Position numbers and translations under genes: made by a program. The notes beneath the pieces are model-generated. The model saw nothing but the letters and a program-made list of their open reading frames with translations. It did no database searches and was not told the origin of the DNA. DNA of 64,000 nucleotides from JAKALD01 sp963817785 (lineage in GTDB: Bacteria > Pseudomonadota > Gammaproteobacteria > Burkholderiales > SG8-39), in contig CAWFPL010000008.1 in assembly GCA_963817785.1 (NCBI GenBank), positions 1,364,001 to 1,428,000 of the forward strand, written 5' to 3'. The stretch's first letter is position 1. Each line of letters begins with the position of its first letter. This document shows, one piece after another, positions 42,706 to 51,139 of the stretch.

Positions 42706-43557
42706 TCAAGCCCACAGCGAATAGCGGTGCGCCCCGGGCTTGAGCTGTGGCAGCCGGCGCGCCGCATCGAGCATCACCCGCGCGGCGAACGTCGCCACCT
42801 CAAAGCGCGCCTCCAGGAGCAGGCTCTGGTGCGCGCCCGTGTCGCCGCTGCCGCGGCGCTCGAGCACGACGCCGGAGCCCGCCACCTCGAGCGCGGCGAC
42901 GTCCGGGACCGCAAACACGAACGTAGGCTCCCCGGCATAGAGAGGGTCGGCGGCGAGCGCGCGCTCGATCTCCGCGACGCTCGCGCGCTGGTCGAGCTGC
43001 ACGTAGACGTAGCGCTGGCGCCGCCCCTGCGCGTCGCGCGTCTCGCAGGCAAGCGCTGCCTTCACCCCGGGTAGGCGCTCCACCAACGCGGTGTGATGCA
43101 GGCTCACCCCCGGCTGCGGGCCGGACTCGGTCTGCCCGCGCGGGATCAGCACCTCGAACAGACGCGTCACGAGCGGCAATGCTCCCGGGTCCCAGCCCGC
43201 GCCGACCACGGCGGCGACCCGATGGTGTCGCGCGGCCTCGCCGAGGGCCGCGTAGTGCGCCTCGAGCGCGCGGCCCTCCAGGCCCGCGCACTCGACCAGG
43301 GGCAGGCGCTGCTGCAACAGCTCGCGCGCCGTACCGGGGGCGTCCGCGGCCGGCACGCACACCAGCGCCGCGTCGACGCCGTGCAGCTCGCGCACGTGGC
43401 CCGCCACGGCCGCGTGCTCGAACGGCGGCGGCAGCTTCGCCGGCCGCGCGTGCCGCACCACTCCGGCGAGCTCGAGATCGTGCGAGTCGTGCAATGCCGC
43501 GGCGCAGGCGCTGCCCAGGCGCCCGAAACCGACGATCGCGAGCCGAATCCGCCTCAT
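42706..43557 (-). CDS. Diaminopimelate dehydrogenase-like oxidoreductase
   Basis: A 283-residue NAD(P)-dependent protein. The Rossmann start is IRLAIVGFGRLGSACAAAL. The middle matches meso-diaminopimelate dehydrogenase features: VECAGLEGRALEAHYAALGEAA, VGAGWDPGALPLVTRLFEVLI (the GWDPG motif), and GSGDTGAHQSLLLEARFE. Meso-DAP dehydrogenase provides a one-step route from tetrahydrodipicolinate to DAP. The enzyme is unusual in betaproteobacteria, and substrate change is possible because only motif resemblance was judged. It is first in the operon with rtcA and the M28 gene and has an FNR-type promoter upstream. Confidence 0.8.
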   Translation of the reverse strand: MRRIRLAIVGFGRLGSACAAALHDSHDLELAGVVRHARPAKLPPPFEHAAVAGHVRELHGVDAALVCVPAADAPGTARELLQQRLPLVECAGLEGRALEAHYAALGEAARHHRVAAVVGAGWDPGALPLVTRLFEVLIPRGQTESGPQPGVSLHHTALVERLPGVKAALACETRDAQGRRQRYVYVQLDQRASVAEIERALAADPLYAGEPTFVFAVPDVAALEVAGSGVVLERRGSGDTGAHQSLLLEARFEVATFAARVMLDAARRLPQLKPGAHRYSLWA

Positions 43558-43630
43558 GGCCGATGCCTCGCCCCGCCGGGGCGCACGTGATTGAAATGGC
43601 TCATGCCGGTCGTCGCACGCAACACTGCCG

Positions 43631-43671
43631 ACGTTACGGCCCGCGCGCCGCGCACCTTTGACCTAGGTCAA
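43631..43671 (-). promoter_or_regulatory. FNR/CRP-type promoter of the dehydrogenase-rtcA-peptidase operon
   Basis: The perfect palindrome TTGACCTAGGTCAA (43658-43671) is followed on the minus strand after 21 bases by TAACGT (43631-43636). The spacer contains GCGGCGCGCGG. A site toward the divergent acyl-CoA synthetase gene is less well placed (about 125 bases away). Confidence 0.55.
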
Positions 43672-43794
43672 CCGGCGTCCCGCGCCCCGGCGAGCGGCAG
43701 CCACAGCTCGCCGGGAGCGAACGCGGGTTTGAAATTCGCCGCCCGGCGAATAACATCGGCCTTTCCCGATCGAGGCCGCCTGAGGAGGGACACG

Positions 43795-45486
43795 ATGAAT
43801 GCGACCGAGACTTTCCTGCAAGCCCGCGATTTCCTGATCGCGAACCGCGAGAACTACGCCGCCGCCTTCGCGGGATTCCGCTGGCCGCAGCTCGCCGAGT
43901 TCAACTGGGCGCTCGATTACTTCGACGTGATCGCGCGCGACAACCGGCGCACCGCACTGTGGGTGGTGAACGAGGACGGCTCCGAGGCGCGCGCCACGTT
44001 CGCGGAGATGAGCGCGCGCTCCAACCGCGTCGCCAACTTCCTGCGCGCGAACGGCGTGCGACGCGGTGACTGCATGCTGGTGATGCTGCCGAACGTGGTG
44101 CCGCTCTGGGAGATCACGCTCGCGGCGATGAAGCTCGGCGCGGTGGTGAGCCCGGCGACCACGCAGCTCACGCAGGCCGACCTGCAGGACCGCATCGAGC
44201 GCGGCCGGGTCCGGCACGTAGTCGCCGACATGGCCGCGAGCGGCAAGTTCGCCGACGTGCCCGGCGCGTACTCGCGCATTCTGGTCGGCGGGGACGCCGC
44301 GGGATGGATCTCATACCGGCGGGCCGATGACGCCGGCGCGAGCTTCGCGCCCGACGGCGTCACGCACGTCGACGATCCGTTGCTGCTGTACTTCACCTCC
44401 GGCACCACCGCGCGGCCGAAGATGGTGGAGCACACGCACCAGAGCTACCCGGTCGGGCACCTGTCGACCATGTACTGGCTCGGACTGCGCGAAGGCGACG
44501 TGCACTTCAACATCAGCTCCCCGGGCTGGGCGAAGCACGCCTGGAGCTGCCTGTTCGCGCCGTGGAACGCAGGGGCGACGGTGTTCCTGTACAACCTCGC
44601 GCGCTTCGACGCGAAGAAGACGCTCGAAGCGCTGGTGCGCCACGGCGTCACCACCCTGTGCGCTCCACCGACCGTGTGGCGCATGCTGATCCTGGAGGAC
44701 CTCAAGGCCTACCCGGCCAAGCTGCGCGAGCTGGCGAGCGCCGGCGAGCCGCTCAATCCCGAGGTGATCGAGCGTGTGCAGGCTGCCTGGAACATCACCG
44801 TGCGCGACGGCTACGGCCAGACCGAGACCACGGCGCAGCTGGGCAACCCGCCGGGCCAGCCGGTGAAGATGGGCTCGATGGGGCGGCCGCTGCCGGGCTT
44901 CAAGATCGAGCTGCTCGACGTCACCGACGACCGCCCCGCGGAGGAAGGCGAGGTCGCGATCGACCTCCGCTCGCGCCCGGTCGGGTTGATGACCGGCTAC
45001 CTCGACAACCCCGAGCGCACCCGGGAGCTGCTCGGCGGTGCTTACTACCGCACCGCAGACGTCGCCTCGCGCGACCGGGACGGCTACTTCTGGTACGTCG
45101 GGCGTGCCGACGACGTGTTCAAGAGCGCCGACTATCGCATCAGCCCGTTCGAGCTGGAAAGCGCGCTGATCGAGCACGACGCGGTGGCCGAGGCCGCCGT
45201 GGTGCCCAGCCCGCACGCGCTGCGCCTGAGCGTGCCGAAGGCCTACCTCGTGCTCAAGCCGGGCTTCGAGCCCTCGCGTGCGACCGCGCTTGCGATCTTC
45301 CGCTTCACGCGCGAGCGGCTCGCGCCCTACAAGCGCATCCGCCGCATCGAGTTCTCCGACCTGCCCAAGACCATCTCGGGCAAGATCCGCCGCGTGCAGC
45401 TGCGCGGCGCCGAGAACGAGCGCCAGGGCGAGGCGCGGCGCAGGAACGAGTTCTGGGACGAGGATTTTCCCGAGCTGAAGGCGTGA
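43795..45486 (+). CDS. AMP-dependent acyl-CoA synthetase
   Basis: A 563-residue member of the adenylate-forming family, resembling medium-chain acyl-CoA synthetases. The P-loop is LLYFTSGTTARPKMVEHTH, followed by SSPGWAKHAWSCLFAPW, DGYGQTETT, RTADVASRDRDGYFWYVGRADDVFKSADYRI and the C-terminal catalytic lysine in KTISGKIRRVQLR. It activates a carboxylic acid to acyl-AMP and then acyl-CoA. Start ATG 43795 follows GAGGAGGG. It could feed the thiolase gene 8 kb away, but this is inference; substrate is unknown. Confidence 0.9.
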   Translation: MNATETFLQARDFLIANRENYAAAFAGFRWPQLAEFNWALDYFDVIARDNRRTALWVVNEDGSEARATFAEMSARSNRVANFLRANGVRRGDCMLVMLPNVVPLWEITLAAMKLGAVVSPATTQLTQADLQDRIERGRVRHVVADMAASGKFADVPGAYSRILVGGDAAGWISYRRADDAGASFAPDGVTHVDDPLLLYFTSGTTARPKMVEHTHQSYPVGHLSTMYWLGLREGDVHFNISSPGWAKHAWSCLFAPWNAGATVFLYNLARFDAKKTLEALVRHGVTTLCAPPTVWRMLILEDLKAYPAKLRELASAGEPLNPEVIERVQAAWNITVRDGYGQTETTAQLGNPPGQPVKMGSMGRPLPGFKIELLDVTDDRPAEEGEVAIDLRSRPVGLMTGYLDNPERTRELLGGAYYRTADVASRDRDGYFWYVGRADDVFKSADYRISPFELESALIEHDAVAEAAVVPSPHALRLSVPKAYLVLKPGFEPSRATALAIFRFTRERLAPYKRIRRIEFSDLPKTISGKIRRVQLRGAENERQGEARRRNEFWDEDFPELKA

Positions 45487-45525
45487 CCCCGGCGCGCCGC
45501 GTCCGCAACTCGCCGGCACGTTTTC

Positions 45526-45554
45526 TTGTGGATGCCACACCCCGCCCCTATACT
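45526..45554 (+). promoter_or_regulatory. Sigma-70 promoter of the Yip1-family gene
   Basis: TTGTGG (45526-45531) and TATACT (45549-45554) are 17 bases apart, 32 bases before the start codon. Just downstream lie two overlapping palindromes, CGTCAGCTGACG (45563-45574) and CTGACGTCAG (45569-45578), which may be an operator. Confidence 0.6.
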
Positions 45555-45586
45555 CGCACTGTCGTCAGCTGACGTCAGGAGGAGAA

Positions 45587-46177
45587 ATGGACATCGTCGA
45601 TCGCGCGAGGAAAATCCTGCTTCAGCCCAGCAGCGAGTGGCCGGTCATCGAGCAGGAGCAGACCGATCCCCAGTCGCTCTATCGCGGCTACATCGCGATC
45701 CTGGCGCTCATTCCCGCCATCGCGGGCCTGATCAGCCGGGCCTTCATCGCCAGTTTCTTCGGCGTGCGCATGGGCATGGGCGCCGCGCTGGGCTTCACCG
45801 TCGTGGGCTACGTGCTGAGCCTGGTGATGGTGTTCGTGGTCGCGTTCATCGCCGACACGCTGGCGCCGAACTTCGGCGGGCGGAAGAACCTCGTCCAGGC
45901 GCTCAAGCTCACGGCGTACGCGATGACCGCTTCCTGGGTCGCGGGGGTCTTGGTGATCGTGCCCGTACTCGGCTGGCTCGCCTCCCTCCTCGGCGCGCTG
46001 TACTCGCTGTACCTGTTCTACCTGGGTGTGCCGGCGCTGATGAAGGTGCCGGCGCAGAAGGCGCTCGGCTACACCGCCGTGATCGTGGTGATCGCCATCG
46101 TAATCGGTGCCGTGATCGGCATGCTCAACGCAGCCATGTTCGGCGTGGGGGCCGGCCCGATGGGCCGGCACTACTGA
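45587..46177 (+). CDS. Yip1-domain membrane protein
   Basis: A 196-residue inner-membrane protein of the Yip1 family with about five hydrophobic helices. The N-terminus DIVDRARKILLQPSSEWPVIEQEQ is typical of the bacterial members, and LYRGYIAILALIPAIAGLI follows. A YLFYLGVPALMKVPAQKALGYT motif lies near the C-terminus. Function in bacteria is unknown. AGGAGG directly precedes the start by a few bases. Confidence 0.88.
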   Translation: MDIVDRARKILLQPSSEWPVIEQEQTDPQSLYRGYIAILALIPAIAGLISRAFIASFFGVRMGMGAALGFTVVGYVLSLVMVFVVAFIADTLAPNFGGRKNLVQALKLTAYAMTASWVAGVLVIVPVLGWLASLLGALYSLYLFYLGVPALMKVPAQKALGYTAVIVVIAIVIGAVIGMLNAAMFGVGAGPMGRHY

Positions 46178-46214
46178 GCGCGGCCGGGACGCACGGCGGC
46201 AGCGGCCGCCGCGG

Positions 46215-46871
46215 CTACCAGTGCTTGCGCAGGCCGATCTCGAAGCCGTGCGGCAGCGCCTCGAGGATGATGGGCGACTTCCTGTGCTGCGCGTAGTACC
46301 CGGCGGCGGTGCCGAGCGCGAAGCCCGCGAACACGTCGGTCTGCCAGTGCGCCTGCGACTTCAGGCGCGCAATCCCGTCGTACAGCGGCAACAGCTCGAG
46401 CGCATAGACTCCGGGATGCTGGTCGCGATACTCGAGCACGAACGGCGTCACGGCGGCGCTGACGAAGGACACCTCGCCGCTCGGAAAGCTGTAATGGTGG
46501 CTGCCCTGAAACCACAGGTTGGGATCCGTGGTCTGGGTGGGCCGCGCGCGGGTGAACACATCCTTCGCCACGGTCGTCGCGACGATCGAGATCGCCGAGG
46601 AGTCCACCGAGCGCCAGAAGGTCTGCCCGAGGCGGCTGTCGCCGCCTTCCCAGAGCGCGCCTCCCAGAACGGTCGCCAGGGTCAGCTCCTGCAGCAGCAA
46701 CTGGTCGTGGCGCGCCCAGATGCCGCTCTCGTCCAGGCCGATGCGGTGATCGATACCGAGCGGTCCGCCGGCTGCCTGCGCGAGCGCGACGTAGCAGCCT
46801 CCCAGCGCGGCCAGCAGTGCTTTGCGCCATGCGCGGCTTGAACGCCCGGCAGGACCAGCGACGCGAGGCAT
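46215..46871 (-). CDS. PAP2-family phosphatase with altered motif 2
   Basis: A 218-residue PAP2/type 2 phosphatidic acid phosphatase-like protein. A signal-like hydrophobic segment lies at residues 17-33. Motif 1 is KDVFTRARP. Motif 2 reads HHYSFPSGEVS, with Glu where PSGH is expected. Motif 3 is LKSQAHWQTDVFAG, with the nucleophilic His and partner Asp present. The loss of the motif 2 histidine may weaken or change the activity. Only weak hydrophobic spans are seen, so a periplasmic enzyme is likely. Confidence 0.82.
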   Translation of the reverse strand: MPRVAGPAGRSSRAWRKALLAALGGCYVALAQAAGGPLGIDHRIGLDESGIWARHDQLLLQELTLATVLGGALWEGGDSRLGQTFWRSVDSSAISIVATTVAKDVFTRARPTQTTDPNLWFQGSHHYSFPSGEVSFVSAAVTPFVLEYRDQHPGVYALELLPLYDGIARLKSQAHWQTDVFAGFALGTAAGYYAQHRKSPIILEALPHGFEIGLRKHW

Positions 46872-46976
46872 GGTCTCGAATGCACCCTAGGGAGGACGGG
46901 GCTCGGATGCTACACCCGCTAGCCCTTCCCGTGCTGACGCCGGCTTCAGCCTGAACCGGTGGCGGGGCGCACCGCT

Positions 46977-48107
46977 CTAATCGAGCGATTTGCGAAAGCG
47001 CAGCACGCTCACCGTCAGCATCCCGAGCGCGAGCAGCGCCATCGCCCCGAGCTGCGGCCAGAGTATCGACACCCCTACCCCCTTGAGGAATACCGCGCGC
47101 AGGACCACCAGGAAGTAGCGCAACGGATTGACCACGGTGAACCATTGCAGGAGCTTGGGCATGGCCGCGATCGGAAAGGCGAAGCCCGAAAGAATGAAGA
47201 ACGGATTGACCAGGAAGAAGTTGAGCGCGAACGCCTGTTGCTGGGTTCGCGAGAAGGTCGACAGCAGCAGTCCCATGCCGAGCGCCGCAAGGAGAAACAG
47301 CGAGGCGCCGATCAGCATCACCCAGGGGCTTCCGCTGAACGGGACGCGGAACCAGAGAATGCCGATGGCGCTCACCAGGGCGATGTCGCCGAGCCCGATG
47401 AGGAAGAACGGCACGGTCTTGCCGAGGATGAACTCCACCGGACGGATCGGGCTGACCATGATCTGCTCGAGCGTGCCGACCTCGCGCTCGCGCACGATGG
47501 CGAACGCGGTGAGGCTGACCACCTGCAACAGCGTCAGCGTGCCGATCACGCCGGGGATGAAGAACCAGCGCTCGTTCAGGCCTTCGTTGAACCAGGGCCG
47601 CGGCGCGAGCGCGATCCCGATCTGCGGCGTCGCGCCGCCGACCCCCGGCGCGCTCGCGCGGCTCGCCTGCCCGGCCGAAAACTGGACCACGATCTGGCTG
47701 ATGTAGCCGAGCGCGATCAGCGCCGTGTTCGAGTTGGTGCCGTCCACGATGACCTGCAGCGGCGCGCCGCGGCCGTTCTGCAGGTCGCGGCCGAAGCCGG
47801 CGTGGATGACGATGGCGATGACGGCCGTGCCGCGATCGATATCCCGCGTGATCGCGCCCTGGCTCTCCGCCACGTCGACGACGTCGAAGCGCGAGGTGGC
47901 GAGGAAGTGCGACACCAGGCTGCGGCTGGCGGCGCTGCGGTCGAGGTCGAGGATCGCGGTGGCGACGTGATGCACGGTGAAGGTCGCCGCGTAGCCGAAG
48001 ATGAACATCTGCAGGATCAGCGGAACGACCAGGCGGAACATCGCCCAGCGATCGCGCCTGAGCTCGAGAAACTCCTTCATCAGCATCACCGACAGGCGTT
48101 CGAGCAT
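46977..48107 (-). CDS. ABC-2 type exporter permease (YhhJ-like), distal
   Basis: A 376-residue ABC-2 permease. One N-terminal helix (WAMFRLVVPLILQMFIFGY) and a large periplasmic loop (~residues 45-170) are followed by five helices. VREREVGTLEQIMVSPIRPVEFILGKTVPF is the conserved cytoplasmic helix of this family. It is a paralogue of the gene just upstream and probably forms a heterodimer with it. Last gene of a five-gene exporter operon. Confidence 0.9.
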   Translation of the reverse strand: MLERLSVMLMKEFLELRRDRWAMFRLVVPLILQMFIFGYAATFTVHHVATAILDLDRSAASRSLVSHFLATSRFDVVDVAESQGAITRDIDRGTAVIAIVIHAGFGRDLQNGRGAPLQVIVDGTNSNTALIALGYISQIVVQFSAGQASRASAPGVGGATPQIGIALAPRPWFNEGLNERWFFIPGVIGTLTLLQVVSLTAFAIVREREVGTLEQIMVSPIRPVEFILGKTVPFFLIGLGDIALVSAIGILWFRVPFSGSPWVMLIGASLFLLAALGMGLLLSTFSRTQQQAFALNFFLVNPFFILSGFAFPIAAMPKLLQWFTVVNPLRYFLVVLRAVFLKGVGVSILWPQLGAMALLALGMLTVSVLRFRKSLD

Positions 48108-48111
48108 CGCG

Positions 48112-49248
48112 CTAGTCCAGCCGCTTGCGGAAGGCCCGCGCGGCGATCACCACGATGACCGCGGCGTAGATGGCGAGGCCGAGCAGCGGCAGCCAGAGAT
48201 CGGCCAGTCCGCTGCCCTTGAGAAAGATCGCGCGCAGGACCGTGACGTAATAGCGCGAATACACGGCCAGAGTGATGGCGCGGATCGGCGCCGGCATCTG
48301 GTCGATCGGGAAGGTATAGCCCGAGAGCAGGGTGGTGGGCAGCATGGTGACGAGCAGGGCGACCTGGCTCGCGCCGAGCTGGCTGCGCACGCGCACCGAT
48401 ATGACGTAGCCCATGCCGAGCACCACGATGAGGAACAGCGCGGTGGTCGTGAACAGCGCGAGCACGCTCCCCCGAAAGGGCACTCCGAACCAGTAGATGG
48501 CGGCGACCAAGCAGAACGCGGCGTCGAGCAGGCCGATCGCGAAATACGGGATCAGTTTGCCGACCATGACTTCGAGCGCGGTGACCGGGGTCGAGATCAG
48601 CTGCTCCATCGTGCCCCGCTCCCACTCGCGCGAGACCGTGAGCGAGGTGAGTTGCGCACCGACCAGCGCAAGGATCACCGCCACCACCCCGGGGATGATG
48701 AAGTTGCGGCTGTCCAGGGTTTCGTTGAACCAGGTGCTGGGCTCGAGATCGACCTGGCCGACCAGGGCCGGCCGAACGCCGTGCGCGGCCGCCCAGCGCG
48801 CCGCGATGTCGGCGTTGGCCTGTGCGATCACGCCCTGGGCGTAGCCGAGCGCGATGTTGGTGGTATTGACGTCGGTCGCGTCGAAAACGGCCTGCAAGGG
48901 CGCGCTTCCGGTCGCGGCCAGCTGGCGCGAGAAGTCCGCCGGAATCACCGCGGCGGCGATGCATTCGCCGCGGTCCATCGCATCGCGAATGCCGGCCTCG
49001 CGCCCGAGCGTGCGCCGGATCGAGAACCAGCCGGACGAGACGAAGCGCTCGACGACGGCGCGGCTCTGCTGGCTGTTTTCCTGGTCGAAGACGCACAGCG
49101 GCACCCGCTTGATGTCGAGGCTCACCCCATAGCCGAGCAGGACCATCTGCATGAGCGGCATCAGCAGCGCGACCGCAAGGCTGCGCGGGTCGCGCCAGAC
49201 CTGGAGCATTTCCTTGTACGCCATGGCGAGGAGCCGCCGTGCCTTCAC
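48112..49248 (-). CDS. ABC-2 type exporter permease (YhhJ-like), proximal
   Basis: A 378-residue ABC-2 permease with the same layout as its neighbour. It starts MKARRLLAMAYKEMLQVWRDPRSLAVALLMPLMQMVLLGYGV, has a large periplasmic loop, and then VSREWERGTMEQLISTPVTALEVMVGKLIPYF before the C-terminal helices. It overlaps the upstream ATPase by 4 bases and is 4 bases ahead of the next permease. It resembles YbhS/YbhR or YhhJ drug exporters; substrate unknown. Confidence 0.9.
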   Translation of the reverse strand: MKARRLLAMAYKEMLQVWRDPRSLAVALLMPLMQMVLLGYGVSLDIKRVPLCVFDQENSQQSRAVVERFVSSGWFSIRRTLGREAGIRDAMDRGECIAAAVIPADFSRQLAATGSAPLQAVFDATDVNTTNIALGYAQGVIAQANADIAARWAAAHGVRPALVGQVDLEPSTWFNETLDSRNFIIPGVVAVILALVGAQLTSLTVSREWERGTMEQLISTPVTALEVMVGKLIPYFAIGLLDAAFCLVAAIYWFGVPFRGSVLALFTTTALFLIVVLGMGYVISVRVRSQLGASQVALLVTMLPTTLLSGYTFPIDQMPAPIRAITLAVYSRYYVTVLRAIFLKGSGLADLWLPLLGLAIYAAVIVVIAARAFRKRLD

Positions 49249-50198
49249 GCCGCGATCCTTTCATCCTGCCCGCCGGAGACCAGGTGCACGAAGACATCCT
49301 CGAGGCTCGGTGCGACGCTGCGCACCTGACCGGCCTGGATTCCGCGCGTGGCGAGAAAGCCGGGCAGCTCGGCGGGGCCGAGGCCCGCTTCGCCGAGCAC
49401 GACGTGGAGCTTGTCGCCGAAGATGGCGGCCTCGATCACGCCCGGCGCAGCGGCGAGCGCCTGCAGCGCGGCCCCGAGCGGCGCGCACTCGACCTCGACC
49501 AGCTGGCCTCCGAGCCGCTGGCTGCGCAGCTCGCCCGGAGCGCCCATCGCGATGAGCTTGCCGCGATCGATGAGCGCGATGCGGTTGCAGTACTCGGCCT
49601 CCTCCATGTAGTGCGTGGACACCAGGATGGTGACGCCGCCCCCCGCCAGCTCGTGGATCAGGTCCCAGAACTGCCGCCGGGCCTCGGGCTCGACGCCCGA
49701 GGTCGGCTCGTCGAGAAACAGGATCGGCGGGCGGTGCAGGATCGCGCAGCCCAGCGCGAGGCGCTGCTTCCAGCCGCCCGCCAAGGTGCGCACCAGCGCC
49801 CCCTCGCGGCCCTCGAGCCCGGCCATCGACACGGCGGCGCGCGTGCGCTCCTCGATGTCGCGGCGCGGGACCCGGTAGATGCCGCCGAAGAACTTGAGGT
49901 TTTCGCGTACCGTCAGGTCGCCGTACAGGGAGAATTTCTGCGACATGTAGCCGATGTGCTCGCGCACGGCTTCGGGCTCCCGGCCGACATCGAGGCCCGC
50001 CACCGTAGCCGTGCCCTCGGTCGGGCGCAGCAGGCCGCAGAGCATGCGGATGGTGGTCGACTTCCCGGCCCCGTTGGGCCCGATGAAGCCGACGACCTGG
50101 CCTTTTTCGATGCTCAAATCGAGGTGGTCCACGGCGGTGAAGGTCCCGAACTTCTTGGTCAGCCCCCGGGTGAGGACCGCGGGCACGGCGCCGCTCAC
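49245..50198 (-). CDS. ABC exporter ATPase, second
   Basis: A 317-residue ATPase: Walker A GPNGAGKSTT, Q-loop MSQKFSLYGDLTVRENLKFFG, a signature variant LAGGWKQRLALGCAI, Walker B ILFLDEPTSGVEPEARRQFWDLI, and VSTHYMEEAEYCNRI with the switch His. The C-terminal ~80 residues form the extra domain seen in exporter ATPases. It pairs with the next ATPase; in E. coli YbhF both halves are fused. 4-base overlaps on both sides show tight coupling. Confidence 0.92.
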   Translation of the reverse strand: MSGAVPAVLTRGLTKKFGTFTAVDHLDLSIEKGQVVGFIGPNGAGKSTTIRMLCGLLRPTEGTATVAGLDVGREPEAVREHIGYMSQKFSLYGDLTVRENLKFFGGIYRVPRRDIEERTRAAVSMAGLEGREGALVRTLAGGWKQRLALGCAILHRPPILFLDEPTSGVEPEARRQFWDLIHELAGGGVTILVSTHYMEEAEYCNRIALIDRGKLIAMGAPGELRSQRLGGQLVEVECAPLGAALQALAAAPGVIEAAIFGDKLHVVLGEAGLGPAELPGFLATRGIQAGQVRSVAPSLEDVFVHLVSGGQDERIAA

Positions 50199-51139
50199 GC
50201 CTGTCCCCCGGGTCCGAGCAGGGCCACGAACACGTCTTCGATGCCGGGCTCGGCGGGCCTGAGGTCGAACTCCGTGATGCCCCGCTCGGCGAGCCGCGCG
50301 CGCAGCTCAGGGACGCGCCGCGCGGAATCGTCGACCCGCACGTGCACTCGATCGCCCATGAGCAGGACGCCAAGCACTCCGGGCGTGCCTGCGAGCGCAG
50401 CGCGCAGGGAGCGGGGATCGGCCGACGCGACGGCGAGCAATGCGCCCGGCATCGCCTGCTTGAGGCGCGCGGGGGTATCGCAATGACGGATCTGTCCGCC
50501 ATGCAGCAGAGCCAGGCGCGAGCAGCGCTCCGCCTCGTCCATGTACGCGGTGGACAGCACGATGGCGACCCCGCGCTCGCGCAGGTTGTACAGGATCGCC
50601 CAGAACTCGCGCCGGGAAACGGGATCGACGCCGGTCGTCGGCTCGTCGAGCAGCAGCACCCGGGGGGTATGGATCAGGGCGCAGATCAGGCCGAGCTTCT
50701 GCTTCATCCCGCCGGAGAGCTGGCCCGCCAGCCGGCGCCGGAAGGGCGACAGCCCGGCGGCCTCGAGCAGCTCCCGGCTGCGTTGCGCGCGCTCGGCGGG
50801 CGGAACGGCGAACAATTCGCCGTAGAAGCGGATGTTTTCGTCAACCGTGAGGTCCTCGTACAGGCCGAAGCGTTGCGGCATGTAGCTCAGGCGCAGCTTG
50901 GCGAGCTCGGGCTCGGCGCCCGCGTCCACGCCGTCGACCTCGATGTCGCCCGCATCGGGACGCAGCACGCCGGCCAGCATGCGCATGATGGTGGTCTTGC
51001 CCGCGCCGTCGGGCCCGACCAGCCCGAAGACCTCTCCCCGCGATACCGTGAAGCCGACGTCTTGCACGGCCCGCACGGGGCCGAAGCTCTTGCTGAGCGC
51101 GCGCACGCTCACCGCCGCTTCGCCGGGTTGCGCCGTCAT
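50195..51139 (-). CDS. ABC exporter ATPase, first
   Basis: A 314-residue ATPase: Walker A GPDGAGKTTI (Asp replaces the usual Asn), Q-loop MPQRFGLYEDLTVDENIRFY, signature LSGGMKQKLGLICAL, Walker B VLLLDEPTTGVDPVSRREFWAIL, and switch position LSTAYMDEAERC with Ala where His is normal. The loss of the switch histidine suggests a degenerate ATP site, as in asymmetric ABC exporters. It works with the following ATPase and two ABC-2 permeases. It overlaps the HlyD gene by 4 bases. Confidence 0.92.
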   Translation of the reverse strand: MTAQPGEAAVSVRALSKSFGPVRAVQDVGFTVSRGEVFGLVGPDGAGKTTIMRMLAGVLRPDAGDIEVDGVDAGAEPELAKLRLSYMPQRFGLYEDLTVDENIRFYGELFAVPPAERAQRSRELLEAAGLSPFRRRLAGQLSGGMKQKLGLICALIHTPRVLLLDEPTTGVDPVSRREFWAILYNLRERGVAIVLSTAYMDEAERCSRLALLHGGQIRHCDTPARLKQAMPGALLAVASADPRSLRAALAGTPGVLGVLLMGDRVHVRVDDSARRVPELRARLAERGITEFDLRPAEPGIEDVFVALLGPGGQA

